A stretch of 44,531 nt of DNA from NCBI RefSeq assembly GCF_011045015.1, contig NZ_JAAKZY010000075.1, forward strand, positions 1-44,531, given 5' to 3'. Made by a program: the position numbers and the translations under genes. Each line of letters begins with the position of its first letter. Within the stretch, counting starts at the first letter, position 1. The stretch is from Streptomyces scabichelini. GTDB lineage: Bacteria; Actinomycetota; Actinomycetes; Streptomycetales; Streptomycetaceae. Shown one piece after another: positions 1 to 7,431 of this stretch. The notes below the pieces were generated by a model. That model did not search any database. It saw nothing but the letters and a program-made list of their open reading frames with translations, and was not told the origin of the DNA.

Positions 1-45
1 GGTCTGGGGGCGCAGCCCCCAGCGGGGTCCAGGGGCGGAGCCCCT
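1..45. terminator. Two tandem GC hairpins downstream of the polyol dehydrogenase
   Basis: Two perfect hairpins stand in a row: a 7-bp stem at 5-11/15-21 with a 3-base loop, and a 6-bp stem at 31-36/40-45 with a 3-base loop. They lie just beyond the stop of the minus-strand dehydrogenase (88). The following G-rich stretch (about 50-80) resembles a common Streptomyces intergenic repeat. There is no U-run, which is normal for actinomycete terminators. Role as terminator is inferred. Confidence 0.6.
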
Positions 46-87
46 TGGTATGGGACGGGTAAGGGCGGCGGGGGCGAGGGAAACCCC

Positions 88-1077
88 TTACGGGACCACC
101 ACGATCTTCCGCCCCACCCCCGACGCGAACTGCTCCAGGGCCTGGGGGTAGCGGTCCAGGGGGATGCGGTCGCTGATGAAGATGTCAGGGTCGAGGACAC
201 CCGTCGCGAACAGCTCCGCCGCGCGTTCGAAGCTGTGGAGGACCGCCATGGAACCGGTGATGGTGATCTCCTGGTTGTAGATGCGGTACGGATCGATCGT
301 GACCCGGGTCGCGTAGTCCGCCACTCCGAACTGGAGGAACGTGCCGGCCTTCGCCACCCGGTCGAGGCCATCCTGGATCGCCGCCGCGTTGCCCGTCGCG
401 TCGATGACCAGGTCCCAGCCCTGCGGCCGGTCCAGCTCGTCGGGGTTCGCGGCTGTCGCCGAGACGCCGAGCTGCTCCGCCGTCGACAGGCGCTGCGGAT
501 TGAGGTCCACCACGTCCACGCTCGCCGCCCCCGTCCGCTTGGCGAGCTCCAGCATCATCAGGCCCATCGTTCCGGAGCCGTAGATCAGGACGTGCGCGCC
601 CAGCCGGGAGTTCAGGACGTCGTAGCCGCGTACCGCGCACGACAAGGGCTCCACCAGGGCCGCGTCCTGGGTGCGTACGTGCTCGGGGAGCTTGACGCAG
701 TTGGCCACCGGGGCGACGGCGTACTGGGCGGCGCCGCCCGCCGTCGACACTCCGATCGCGGCCCACCGTTCACAGAGGTTGTTGTGGCCCGTACGGCAGT
801 ACCGGCACTCGTAGCAGTAGAGGGACGGGTCCACCGCCACTCGGTCGCCCACCGACAGTTCCGTGATCTGAGTGCCCACCCCGACCACCTCGCCCGCGAA
901 CTCATGCCCCGGCACGATCGGCAGCTTGGGCGCGAACTCGCCCTGGAGGATGTGCAGATCGGTGCCGCACAGGCCGCAGGCGGCGACCTCGACGACGACC
1001 TCGCGGGGCCCTGGCGTCGGGTCCGGGACCTCGGTGACGACGGCGCGGCCCACGGACTCGATGACGGCGGCCTTCAT
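88..1077 (-). CDS. Zinc-dependent medium-chain alcohol/polyol dehydrogenase
   Basis: A 329-residue cytosolic NAD(P)-dependent dehydrogenase of the sorbitol/threonine dehydrogenase type, expected to oxidise an imported polyol or sugar alcohol. The catalytic zinc site is visible as C37 (GLCGTD) and H58-E59 (PGHE). The structural zinc lobe is C88, C91, C94 and C102 with the classical C-x2-C-x2-C-x7-C spacing. A GSGTMG nucleotide-binding loop follows. The ATG at 1077 overlaps the stop of the upstream permease by four bases (ATGA), which fixes the start; the open frame extends further upstream but only into the permease gene. It is the last gene of a DeoR-controlled transporter operon, which suggests that it acts on the transported substrate. 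Exact substrate unknown; sorbitol, mannitol or a related polyol are reasonable guesses. Confidence 0.88.
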   Translation of the reverse strand: MKAAVIESVGRAVVTEVPDPTPGPREVVVEVAACGLCGTDLHILQGEFAPKLPIVPGHEFAGEVVGVGTQITELSVGDRVAVDPSLYCYECRYCRTGHNNLCERWAAIGVSTAGGAAQYAVAPVANCVKLPEHVRTQDAALVEPLSCAVRGYDVLNSRLGAHVLIYGSGTMGLMMLELAKRTGAASVDVVDLNPQRLSTAEQLGVSATAANPDELDRPQGWDLVIDATGNAAAIQDGLDRVAKAGTFLQFGVADYATRVTIDPYRIYNQEITITGSMAVLHSFERAAELFATGVLDPDIFISDRIPLDRYPQALEQFASGVGRKIVVVP

Positions 1078-1925
1078 TTCACGGCTCCCAGAGACAGGCC
1101 CTGGACCAGTTTGTCCTGGGCGGCGAACCCCGCGGCGAGCACCGGCAGGGAGATGACGAGCGACGCGGCGCACACCTTCGCCAGGAACAGGCCCTGGCTG
1201 GTGATGAAGCCGGTCAGGAAGACGGGGGCCGTTTCGGCGACCACGCCTGTCAGCACGCGAGCGAAGAGCAGCTCGTTCCAGCTGAAGATGAAGCAGATCA
1301 GGGCCGTCGCGGCTATGCCGGGGAGGGCGATCGGAGCCACCACGCGCGCCAGGATCGTCGGTAGCCTCGCGCCGTCTATCTGCGCCGCCTCGATGATCGC
1401 GACCGGTACCTCCGCCAGGAACGACTGCATCATCCACACCGCGATCGGCAGGTTCATCGACGTGTAGAGGATGACCAGGAGCCAGATGTTGTCCAGCATT
1501 CCGGTGTTCTTCGCGAAGAGGTAGATCGGCAGGAGGCCCGCCACCACCGGCAGCATCTTCGTGGAGAGGAAGAAGAACAGGACGTCCGTCCACTTCTTCA
1601 CCGGGCGGATGGAGAGTGCGTACGCCGCCGGGAGGGCCAGCAGGAGCACGAGCAGCGTGGACGCGACCGACGCCACCGTCGAGTTGATGAGCGAGGGCCA
1701 GGGGCTCGCGCCGCCTCCCGCGCCGAAGAACTCGCGGTAGCCGTCGAGGGTGAGGGCGGCCGCGAAGGACGGGGGATTGGTGGCGGCGTCCTCCTCGGAG
1801 TGGAAGGACGTCAGGGCCATCCAGGCGATGGGCAGGAAGAACAGCAGACCGAGCAGCCAGGCCAGCAGACCGAGTCCGGCTCCTCGGGTGCGGCGGGGAC
1901 GCAGACGTATCGCGGTGGCACTCAT
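1074..1925 (-). CDS. Carbohydrate ABC transporter permease (MalG type)
   Basis: A 283-residue inner-membrane permease with about six membrane segments. The first hydrophobic segment follows a basic N-terminus (residues about 15-40), and the EAA loop (EAAQIDGARL, followed by a proline-containing helix) contacts the ATPase. It forms the membrane channel with the product of the upstream gene. Start ATG at 1925 overlaps the stop of that gene by four bases (ATGA), and its own stop overlaps the dehydrogenase start in the same way, so the three genes are translationally coupled. No ATPase gene is present in the operon. In Streptomyces such importers usually share the MsiK ATPase encoded elsewhere (family knowledge). 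The substrate is probably a polyol, inferred from the binding protein and dehydrogenase. Confidence 0.9.
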   Translation of the reverse strand: MSATAIRLRPRRTRGAGLGLLAWLLGLLFFLPIAWMALTSFHSEEDAATNPPSFAAALTLDGYREFFGAGGGASPWPSLINSTVASVASTLLVLLLALPAAYALSIRPVKKWTDVLFFFLSTKMLPVVAGLLPIYLFAKNTGMLDNIWLLVILYTSMNLPIAVWMMQSFLAEVPVAIIEAAQIDGARLPTILARVVAPIALPGIAATALICFIFSWNELLFARVLTGVVAETAPVFLTGFITSQGLFLAKVCAASLVISLPVLAAGFAAQDKLVQGLSLGAVK

Positions 1926-2863
1926 GCGCGGGACACCTCCTCGCGGAACAGGGACGAGACCACGCGCAGCGCGAAGGTCGCGATGATGATCGAGCCGATG
2001 ACGACGAGGACGCCGGCCGCGGAGGCGAGGCCGTTCTCGTGGGCCTGGTAGAAGCTCTGGTAGACGGTGTAGGGGAGGTTGGCGGTGCCGAGGCCGCCGG
2101 ACGTGATGGTGAAGACGGCGTCGAAGTTCTGGACGATGTAGATGGAGCCCAGGAGGGCGCCGAGTTCCAGGTAGCGGCGAAGGTGCGGGAGCGTGAGGTA
2201 GCGGAAGACCTGCCAGTCGCTCGCGCCGTCCACCCGCGCGGCCTCGATCTGCTGGTGGTCGCGGCTCTGCAGCCCCGCGAGCAGGATCAGCATCATGAAG
2301 GGCGTCCACTGCCAGACGAGGGAGGCCTCGACCGCCAGGAGCGGGGTGTTGGAGATCCAGTCAGGTTGCGGGCCGCCCACGTAGTGCAGCAGGCCGTTGA
2401 AGAGGCCGTACTCCGGGTTGTAGAGGACGTGCTTCCACAGGAGGGCCGCGGCCACCGGGACCACCAGGAACGGTGCGATCAGGAGCGTGCGGACCAGGCC
2501 GCGGCCCCGGAACTTGCGGTCCAGGAGCAGGGCGAGGACCAGACCGAGGATCAGGCTGGCCAGGACCACGGCGACCGTCAGCAGGATCGTGGTCCACACC
2601 GACTTGCGCAGGTCCGCGTCGGTCAGGACCTCGGAGTAGTTGCCGAAGCCCGTGAACTCGCGGGCATCGGGGTAGAGGGAGTTCCAGTCGAAGAAGGAGA
2701 TCACCAGCGTGGCCACGAAGGGGAGCTGGGTCACGGCGATCATGAAGATCAGGGCGGGCAGGAGCGGGGCTCGTGTCGCCCAGGCGCGCAGTCGGCCTCC
2801 CGAGGGGGGTTTCTCGGCGCGTACGGGTGTGGCGGCTACCGGGGCTGTCGTCGTGGCGGTCAT
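1922..2863 (-). CDS. Sugar ABC transporter permease (MalF type)
   Basis: A 313-residue permease with a variable basic N-terminus, a first membrane helix around residues 30-55 and the binding-protein-dependent transport domain over the rest. The EAA loop reads EAARVDGASDW and is followed by the usual hydrophobic helix. It pairs with the MalG-type permease whose start overlaps its stop by four bases. Its own ATG at 2863 overlaps the stop of the lipoprotein gene (ATGA at 2863-2860). The arrangement binding protein, MalF-type, MalG-type, dehydrogenase resembles sorbitol/mannitol (smo/thu-like) importers; this resemblance is the basis of the substrate guess. Confidence 0.9.
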   Translation of the reverse strand: MTATTTAPVAATPVRAEKPPSGGRLRAWATRAPLLPALIFMIAVTQLPFVATLVISFFDWNSLYPDAREFTGFGNYSEVLTDADLRKSVWTTILLTVAVVLASLILGLVLALLLDRKFRGRGLVRTLLIAPFLVVPVAAALLWKHVLYNPEYGLFNGLLHYVGGPQPDWISNTPLLAVEASLVWQWTPFMMLILLAGLQSRDHQQIEAARVDGASDWQVFRYLTLPHLRRYLELGALLGSIYIVQNFDAVFTITSGGLGTANLPYTVYQSFYQAHENGLASAAGVLVVIGSIIIATFALRVVSSLFREEVSRA

Positions 2864-4230
2864 CGTCCCTCGTACTCCTCGGAGATGTCCTCGGCGAGCT
2901 GTTGCGACTTGTTCAGGGCCGAATCGACGGACTGGCGTCCGGCGATGGCCGCGCTGATCTCCTGCGAGACCTTGGTTCCGAGGTCGGTGAACTCGGGGAT
3001 GCCGACGAACTGGATGCCGGGGGCCGGCCGCGGCTGTACTCCCGGGTCGTTGGGCCGGGCGCCCTCGATGGCGTCCTTCGTCATCTCCTGGAAGGCGGCG
3101 GCCTCCTTGGCGTAGGCGGGGTTCGTGTACGTCGACGCGCGCTTGCCCGCCGGGACGTTGGACCAGCCGATCTTGTCGCCGACCAGCTGCTCGTACTCCT
3201 TGCTCGACGCCCAGGAGACGAACTTCCAGGCCTTGTCCTTGTTCCTGGACGCGTCCTGGATGCCCCAGGCCCAGGTGTAGAGCCAGCCGGAGGACTCGGT
3301 CTTCTCGACGGGGGCCGGTACGTAGCCGATCTTGCCCTTGACCGGGGAGTTGGCGGACTCGAGCGAACCGGCGGCGGAGGTGGCGTCATACCACATGGCG
3401 ACCTTGCCCTGGGTCATGTTGTTGAGGCACTCGGCGAAGCCGGACTGGGCGGCGCCGGACTCACCGTGCTTGCGCACGAGGTCCACGTAGAACTTCGTCG
3501 CCTTTTCGAACTCGGGGGAGTTCAGCTGTGCCTTCCAGTTCTTGTCGAACCAGGTGCCGCCGAAGGTGTTCACGACCGTGGTGAGCGGCGCCATGATCTC
3601 GCCCCAGCCCGGCAGGCCGCGCAGACAGATGCCCTTCATGCCCGACTCGGCGCCGTCGGCCTCGGCGGCGAGGTCGGCCACCTGCGTCCAGGTCGGGCGC
3701 TCGGGCATCGTCAGGCCCTTCTCTGCGAACACGTCCTTGCGGTACATCAGGAAGGACGACTCGCCGTAGAAGGGCTGTCCGTAGAGCTTGCCGTCCTCGG
3801 CGGTGAGGGACTGCCGCATCGGGGTGAGGACGTCCTTCTCGTCGTACGCGCTGTCCTTGGCGACGTACGAGTTCATCTCGTGCAGCCAGCCGTTCTTGGC
3901 GTAGATCGGTATCTCGTAGTTGCTGAGGGTGGCGACGTCGTACTGGCCGGCCTGGTTGGCGAAGTCCTGGCTGATCTTGTCGCGGACGTCGTTCTCCGGC
4001 AGCACGGTGAAGTTCACCTTGATGCCGGTCTCCTTGGTGAAGTGGGCGGCGGTGAGCTTCTGCAGCTCCACCATCTGCGGGTTGTTGACCATGAGGACGT
4101 TGATGGAGTTGCCGCCTGAACCGGCTCCGCCCGCTCCGGTCCAGCAGCCGGAGAGCAGCGGGGCGAGCAGCGTCCCTGCGGCGGCCGCGGCAAGTAGTCC
4201 GCGCGGCCTCCGTCGGCTCTGGGTTCGCAT
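2860..4230 (-). CDS. Sugar/polyol ABC transporter substrate-binding lipoprotein
   Basis: A 456-residue extracytoplasmic solute-binding protein. A twin-arginine-rich N-terminus (QSRRRPRG) leads into a hydrophobic segment and a lipobox ending at C29 (LLSGC), so it should be lipid-anchored. The mature part has the family-1 binding-protein layout, with an early segment describing a target ketone/polyol class (PQMVELQKL...) and the central YGQPFYGESSFLMYRKD stretch typical of sorbitol/mannitol-type binding proteins. The ATG at 4230 has an AGGAG ribosome site seven bases upstream. It is the first gene of the transport operon, about 100 bases downstream of the DeoR gene. The leader carries two copies of a short direct repeat (4303-4338) that may be an operator. 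Confidence 0.9.
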   Translation of the reverse strand: MRTQSRRRPRGLLAAAAAGTLLAPLLSGCWTGAGGAGSGGNSINVLMVNNPQMVELQKLTAAHFTKETGIKVNFTVLPENDVRDKISQDFANQAGQYDVATLSNYEIPIYAKNGWLHEMNSYVAKDSAYDEKDVLTPMRQSLTAEDGKLYGQPFYGESSFLMYRKDVFAEKGLTMPERPTWTQVADLAAEADGAESGMKGICLRGLPGWGEIMAPLTTVVNTFGGTWFDKNWKAQLNSPEFEKATKFYVDLVRKHGESGAAQSGFAECLNNMTQGKVAMWYDATSAAGSLESANSPVKGKIGYVPAPVEKTESSGWLYTWAWGIQDASRNKDKAWKFVSWASSKEYEQLVGDKIGWSNVPAGKRASTYTNPAYAKEAAAFQEMTKDAIEGARPNDPGVQPRPAPGIQFVGIPEFTDLGTKVSQEISAAIAGRQSVDSALNKSQQLAEDISEEYEGR

Positions 4231-4302
4231 GGATCGCTCCTGGATATTTGGTGCAAATGGGATGGCCTTGGGGAACGCGATGCCTACGTAGCGGGTCGGT
4301 TG

Positions 4303-4338
4303 GATTTTCAGACTCGTTCGGTCGGGATTTCAGACTCG
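4303..4338. promoter_or_regulatory. Paired direct repeat, candidate DeoR operator
   Basis: The 11-base word TTTCAGACTCG occurs at 4306-4316 and 4328-4338, exactly 22 bases apart (two helical turns), each preceded by GAT or GATT. The pair lies upstream of the binding-protein gene, and the second copy overlaps the last codons of the DeoR gene. Position and spacing suit a dimeric repressor. No known operator was matched. Confidence 0.45.
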
Positions 4339-5091
4339 GATGACCTGCGGGCCCTGCAGCGAGTAGCGGTGAGCTTCGGACGTGGGCAGGAGGGTGCTGG
4401 TGACGATCGCCTCCAGGACGCTGATCTCAGCGAACCGGCAGAAACTGACGGCCCCGAACTTGGTGTGCACGCCCGCGAACACCGTCCTGCGGGCGGCCCG
4501 GATCGCCTGCGACTTGACCTCGCTGACCGCCGGGTCGGGGGTGGTGAGGCCGTGCTCACGGGAGATGCCGTTGGCGCCGATGTACGCCAGGTCGATGACG
4601 AAGCCGGCGAGCATCTTCGTGGTCCAGTGGTCGACGGTCGCGAGCGTGCCGTGCCTGACCCGGCCGCCGAGCAGCAGGACCGAGATGTTCTCGGACTCGG
4701 CGAGGGCGCCCGCGGCGGGCAGGGACGCGGTGACCACGGTCAGCGGCCGGTCCCTGGGCAGTGACTCGGCGATGAGCTGGGGGGTGAAGCCCTCGTCGAC
4801 GAAGACCGTCTCGGCGTCCCCGAGCAGTTCGGCCGCGGCGGCCGCGATCCGCCGCTTCTCGGGTACGTGGCTGGTGGCGCGGAAGGCGAGGGTCGTCTCG
4901 AAGCCGGCGCTCTCCACGGGATAGGCGCCGCCGTGGGTGCGGCGTACCAGACCGTGGTCCTCCAGGGCACGCAGGTCGCGGCGGACGGTCTCCTTCGCGA
5001 CACCTAGCTCGGCGGCGAGCGCGTTGACGTCGACCGAACCCGTGCGGCGGGCGGCCAGGACGATCTCCCGCTGACGTTCTTCCGCGGTCAT
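4330..5091 (-). CDS. DeoR/GlpR-family transcriptional regulator
   Basis: A 253-residue repressor-type protein. An N-terminal DeoR winged helix-turn-helix (about residues 1-55: VNALAAELGVAKETVRRDLRALE) is followed by the DeoR C-terminal sugar-phosphate sensor domain, with typical FVDEGFTPQLIA and GGRVRHGTLATVD segments. Two starts are possible: ATG at 5091 with an AGGTG site eight bases upstream (chosen), or GTG at 5100 with a weaker purine stretch. It lies directly upstream of, and in the same direction as, the polyol importer, with about 100 bases between, so it probably represses this operon and is relieved by a phosphorylated sugar. The ligand is unknown. Confidence 0.88.
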   Translation of the reverse strand: MTAEERQREIVLAARRTGSVDVNALAAELGVAKETVRRDLRALEDHGLVRRTHGGAYPVESAGFETTLAFRATSHVPEKRRIAAAAAELLGDAETVFVDEGFTPQLIAESLPRDRPLTVVTASLPAAGALAESENISVLLLGGRVRHGTLATVDHWTTKMLAGFVIDLAYIGANGISREHGLTTPDPAVSEVKSQAIRAARRTVFAGVHTKFGAVSFCRFAEISVLEAIVTSTLLPTSEAHRYSLQGPQVIRV

Positions 5092-5370
5092 GGCCGACAC
5101 CTGCTTTCTTGCTCACTCGCTGTGCTCCCACACTGCCCGTTCGGGCCCACCGGGGCCATGGGGGAAGTTCTACAGCGAGCCTGCGGCGCTGACCAGGTCT
5201 GTTCCGCGCCCGATACTGCCCGTATCTGCCCGTTTACCTCGGCCGGTGTCCGCGCCGGACCTGGGACGAAGCGGAACGCGACGTGAGTTCGGGCAGCGTC
5301 CGTGCCCGAAATACCGAACGGGCGGGCCCGTTCGGTGCCCGCCCGTCCATCGTGCGCTCCGCAGTGCGCG
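5092..5370. other. Gap between the DeoR gene and udh, no gene seen
   Basis: About 280 bases between two minus-strand genes. The udh-proximal part holds the hairpins at 5313-5344. The rest should contain the DeoR promoter; no convincing -35/-10 pair was found. No coding stretch with actinomycete codon bias and a ribosome site was seen. Confidence 0.5.
5313..5344. terminator. Overlapping hairpins downstream of udh
   Basis: An 11-bp perfect stem (5313-5323/5326-5336) competes with a 7-bp stem (5320-5326/5338-5344); the two share bases and cannot form together. They lie about 27 bases past the udh stop on the minus strand. A terminator is the simplest reading. The alternative pairing is noted as unusual. 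Confidence 0.65.
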
Positions 5371-6195
5371 TCAGTAAGGCCAGATCGGCGGCTTGGTCAC
5401 GAAGTGGCCGCCCAGGTGGTCATGGTCCGGGTTCTCCGGGTCCAGCTCGCCCTGCTCGGCGACGATCTTCCCGGCGTACTGCTCCGAGTCGTCCTGCGGC
5501 TCGTAACCGAGTGCCCGGGCCGTCGAGAGGTCCCACCACAGGCGGGTGTTCGCGGACGAGCCGTAGACGACGGTGTGCTGGACGTCCTCGGCGGTCAGAG
5601 CCGCGTGGAAGAGGCGGGCGCCGTCGCCGGGGCTCATCCAGACCGACAGCATGCGCACGTTGGCCGGCTCCGGGAAGCAGGACCCGATCCGGACGGACAC
5701 GGTCTCCGTGCCGTACTTGTCCCAGTAGAACTGCGCCAGGTCCTCCCCGAACGACTTCGACAGCCCGTAGAAGGTGTCCGGGCGGCGCGGGGTGTCGATC
5801 GGGATCAGCGTGCTCGGATCGTGGGGTGCGTCTCCCTGCGGACGCGGTGTGAAGCCGACCGCGTGGTTGGAGGAGGCGAAGACGATGCGCCGGATGCCCT
5901 CTTCGCGCGCGGCCTCGTACAGGTTGTACGTGCCCTCGATGTTGGCCTTGAGAATCTTGTCGAAGGTGGATTCCAGGGAGATGCCCGCCAGGTGGATGAT
6001 CGCGTCGACGCCCCGCACGGCCTCGCGCAGGGCGTCCTTGTCGCCGAGGTCGGCGGTGATCGCATCCGGTTCGCCGTCGATCGGTCGCATGTCGAGGAGG
6101 CGCAGCTCGTATCCGTACGCGGGCAGAAGTCCCCGCATCAGGGTGCCGAGGCCGCCGGCGGCGCCGGTGAGCAGAACGGTGCGGGGAGCGGGCAT
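5371..6195 (-). CDS. udh: NAD-dependent uronate dehydrogenase
   Basis: A 274-residue short-chain dehydrogenase/reductase of the extended type. It should oxidise D-galacturonate or D-glucuronate to the aldaro-lactone in the cytosol, the first step of the oxidative uronate pathway. Visible are the nucleotide-binding GAAGGLG (residues 11-17), the HLAGISLESTFD segment characteristic of uronate dehydrogenases, the FASSNH segment at 106-111 and the catalytic Y143-x3-K147. Length fits the family (about 265-275). The ATG at 6195 is preceded by AAGGAG eight bases away; an upstream TTG at 6216 in the same frame is less likely. It diverges from kdgD, which handles a later intermediate of the same pathway. 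Confidence 0.9.
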   Translation of the reverse strand: MPAPRTVLLTGAAGGLGTLMRGLLPAYGYELRLLDMRPIDGEPDAITADLGDKDALREAVRGVDAIIHLAGISLESTFDKILKANIEGTYNLYEAAREEGIRRIVFASSNHAVGFTPRPQGDAPHDPSTLIPIDTPRRPDTFYGLSKSFGEDLAQFYWDKYGTETVSVRIGSCFPEPANVRMLSVWMSPGDGARLFHAALTAEDVQHTVVYGSSANTRLWWDLSTARALGYEPQDDSEQYAGKIVAEQGELDPENPDHDHLGGHFVTKPPIWPY

Positions 6196-6242
6196 CCTCG
6201 GGTCTCCTTGAATCAACAGCCGTCATCGTGTACGGCATTCAC

Positions 6243-6263
6243 ATCCATGGACACGCTATGGAT
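6243..6263. promoter_or_regulatory. Inverted repeat over the udh -10 region
   Basis: ATCCAT (6243-6248) and ATGGAT (6258-6263) form an inverted repeat with a 9-base spacer. The right arm overlaps the proposed udh -10 hexamer and the left arm covers the expected transcription start. A repressor bound here would block udh transcription. The cognate protein is unknown. Confidence 0.45.
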
Positions 6264-6282
6264 CGTCGGCCTGCCGCGTCAA
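6253..6282 (-). promoter_or_regulatory. Proposed udh promoter
   Basis: On the minus strand TTGACG (6282-6277) and TAGCGT (6258-6253) are separated by 18 bases, fitting the Streptomyces vegetative consensus TTGACN/TAGRRT. Transcription would start near 6246, about 50 bases before the udh ATG. Confidence 0.55.
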
Positions 6283-6341
6283 GTGTCGCGCGGAGGTGGA
6301 AATCAGCCCCTTTGTTGCTTGTGTTGTGCGACTTCACCGGC

Positions 6342-6371
6342 TTGACCGGCCCCAAGGGGGCGCCTTAGCGT
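6342..6371 (+). promoter_or_regulatory. Proposed kdgD promoter
   Basis: TTGACC (6342-6347) and TAGCGT (6366-6371) are 18 bases apart. The -10 hexamer and spacer length are the same as in the divergent udh promoter. Transcription would start near 6378, about 70 bases before the kdgD GTG, in an AT-richer stretch around 6382-6392. Confidence 0.55.
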
Positions 6372-6446
6372 GGGTGTGTTCAGAAATATAGACGCCAATC
6401 AGAGACGTGCACGGTCGGCGTGTACGTGCATGCCTAGGGAGAGCCC

Positions 6447-7388
6447 GTGACGTCAGCGCCTCTTGCCGCTCGCCTCGTTATCCCGAGCGGGCCGCTGTTC
6501 TTCCCCGTCACCGCGTACGGCCCTGACGGTGCCGTCGACCTCGACGTCTACCGCGCACACGTCCGGCGAGGCGTCGAGGCCGGGGCCGCCGCCGTCTTCG
6601 CCTGCTGCGGGACCGGTGAGTTCCACGCGCTCACGCCCGAGGAGTTCCAGGACTGCGTGCGCGCGGCCGTCGAGGAGACGGCGGGGCGCGTGCCGGTGGT
6701 CGCGGGCGCCGGATACGGGACCGCACTCGCCGTGCGGTACGCGAAGCTCGCCGAGGAGGCCGGGGCGGACGGGCTGCTGGCCATGCCGCCGTATCTCGTC
6801 GTCGCCGGGCAGGAGGGACTGCTGCGGCACTACACGGAGCTGGCCCGCGCCACCTCGCTCGAGGTCATCGTCTACCAGCGCGACAACGCCGTGTTCACGC
6901 CCGAGACCGTCGTCTCGCTGGCCCGCACCGAGGGCATCATCGGCTTCAAGGACGGCGTCGGGGACCTCGATCTGATGCAGCGCATCGTGAGCGCGGTGCG
7001 TTCCGAAGTCCCGGGCGAGTTCCTGTACTTCAACGGCCTGCCGACCGCCGAACTCACCGGTCTCGCCTACCGCGGCATCGGCATCACGCTGTACTCCTCC
7101 GCCGTCTTCTGCTTCGCACCGGAGCTCGCCCTCGCCTTCCACAAGGCGCTCAACTCCGGTGACGACACCACCGCGAACCGGCTGCTGGACGGCTTCTACC
7201 GGCCCCTCGTCGAACTGCGCGCGAAGGGCCGCGGCTACGCTGTCTCCCTGGTCAAGGCGGGCGTACGGCTGAAGGGGCTCGATGTGGGCGAGGTGCGGCC
7301 GCCGCTGCACGAGCCGAGCGACGACCACATCAAGCAGCTCACCCAGCTGATCGAGCGGGGCGAGGCGCTTCTCCAGGAGGACAAGTGA
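6447..7388 (+). CDS. kdgD: 5-dehydro-4-deoxyglucarate dehydratase
   Basis: A 313-residue class I aldolase-fold (DapA family) enzyme. It is expected to dehydrate and decarboxylate 5-keto-4-deoxyglucarate to 2-oxoglutarate semialdehyde, the late step of the oxidative galacturonate/glucarate route. Visible are the GTGEF substrate-carboxylate loop (55-59), Y143 within IVYQRDNAVF and the Schiff-base lysine K168 within GFKDGVGD; these wordings are typical of KdgD rather than of DapA proper. The GTG start at 6447 has AGGGAGA a few bases upstream. It diverges from udh. The next step, an aldehyde dehydrogenase giving 2-oxoglutarate, is not in the window, nor is an obvious galactarate dehydratase or lactone cycloisomerase. 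Confidence 0.9.
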   Translation: MTSAPLAARLVIPSGPLFFPVTAYGPDGAVDLDVYRAHVRRGVEAGAAAVFACCGTGEFHALTPEEFQDCVRAAVEETAGRVPVVAGAGYGTALAVRYAKLAEEAGADGLLAMPPYLVVAGQEGLLRHYTELARATSLEVIVYQRDNAVFTPETVVSLARTEGIIGFKDGVGDLDLMQRIVSAVRSEVPGEFLYFNGLPTAELTGLAYRGIGITLYSSAVFCFAPELALAFHKALNSGDDTTANRLLDGFYRPLVELRAKGRGYAVSLVKAGVRLKGLDVGEVRPPLHEPSDDHIKQLTQLIERGEALLQEDK

Positions 7389-7431
7389 GCCGGCCGGCAG
7401 GGCAGTTCGGGCGGTCAGGAGGGCAGGGCCG

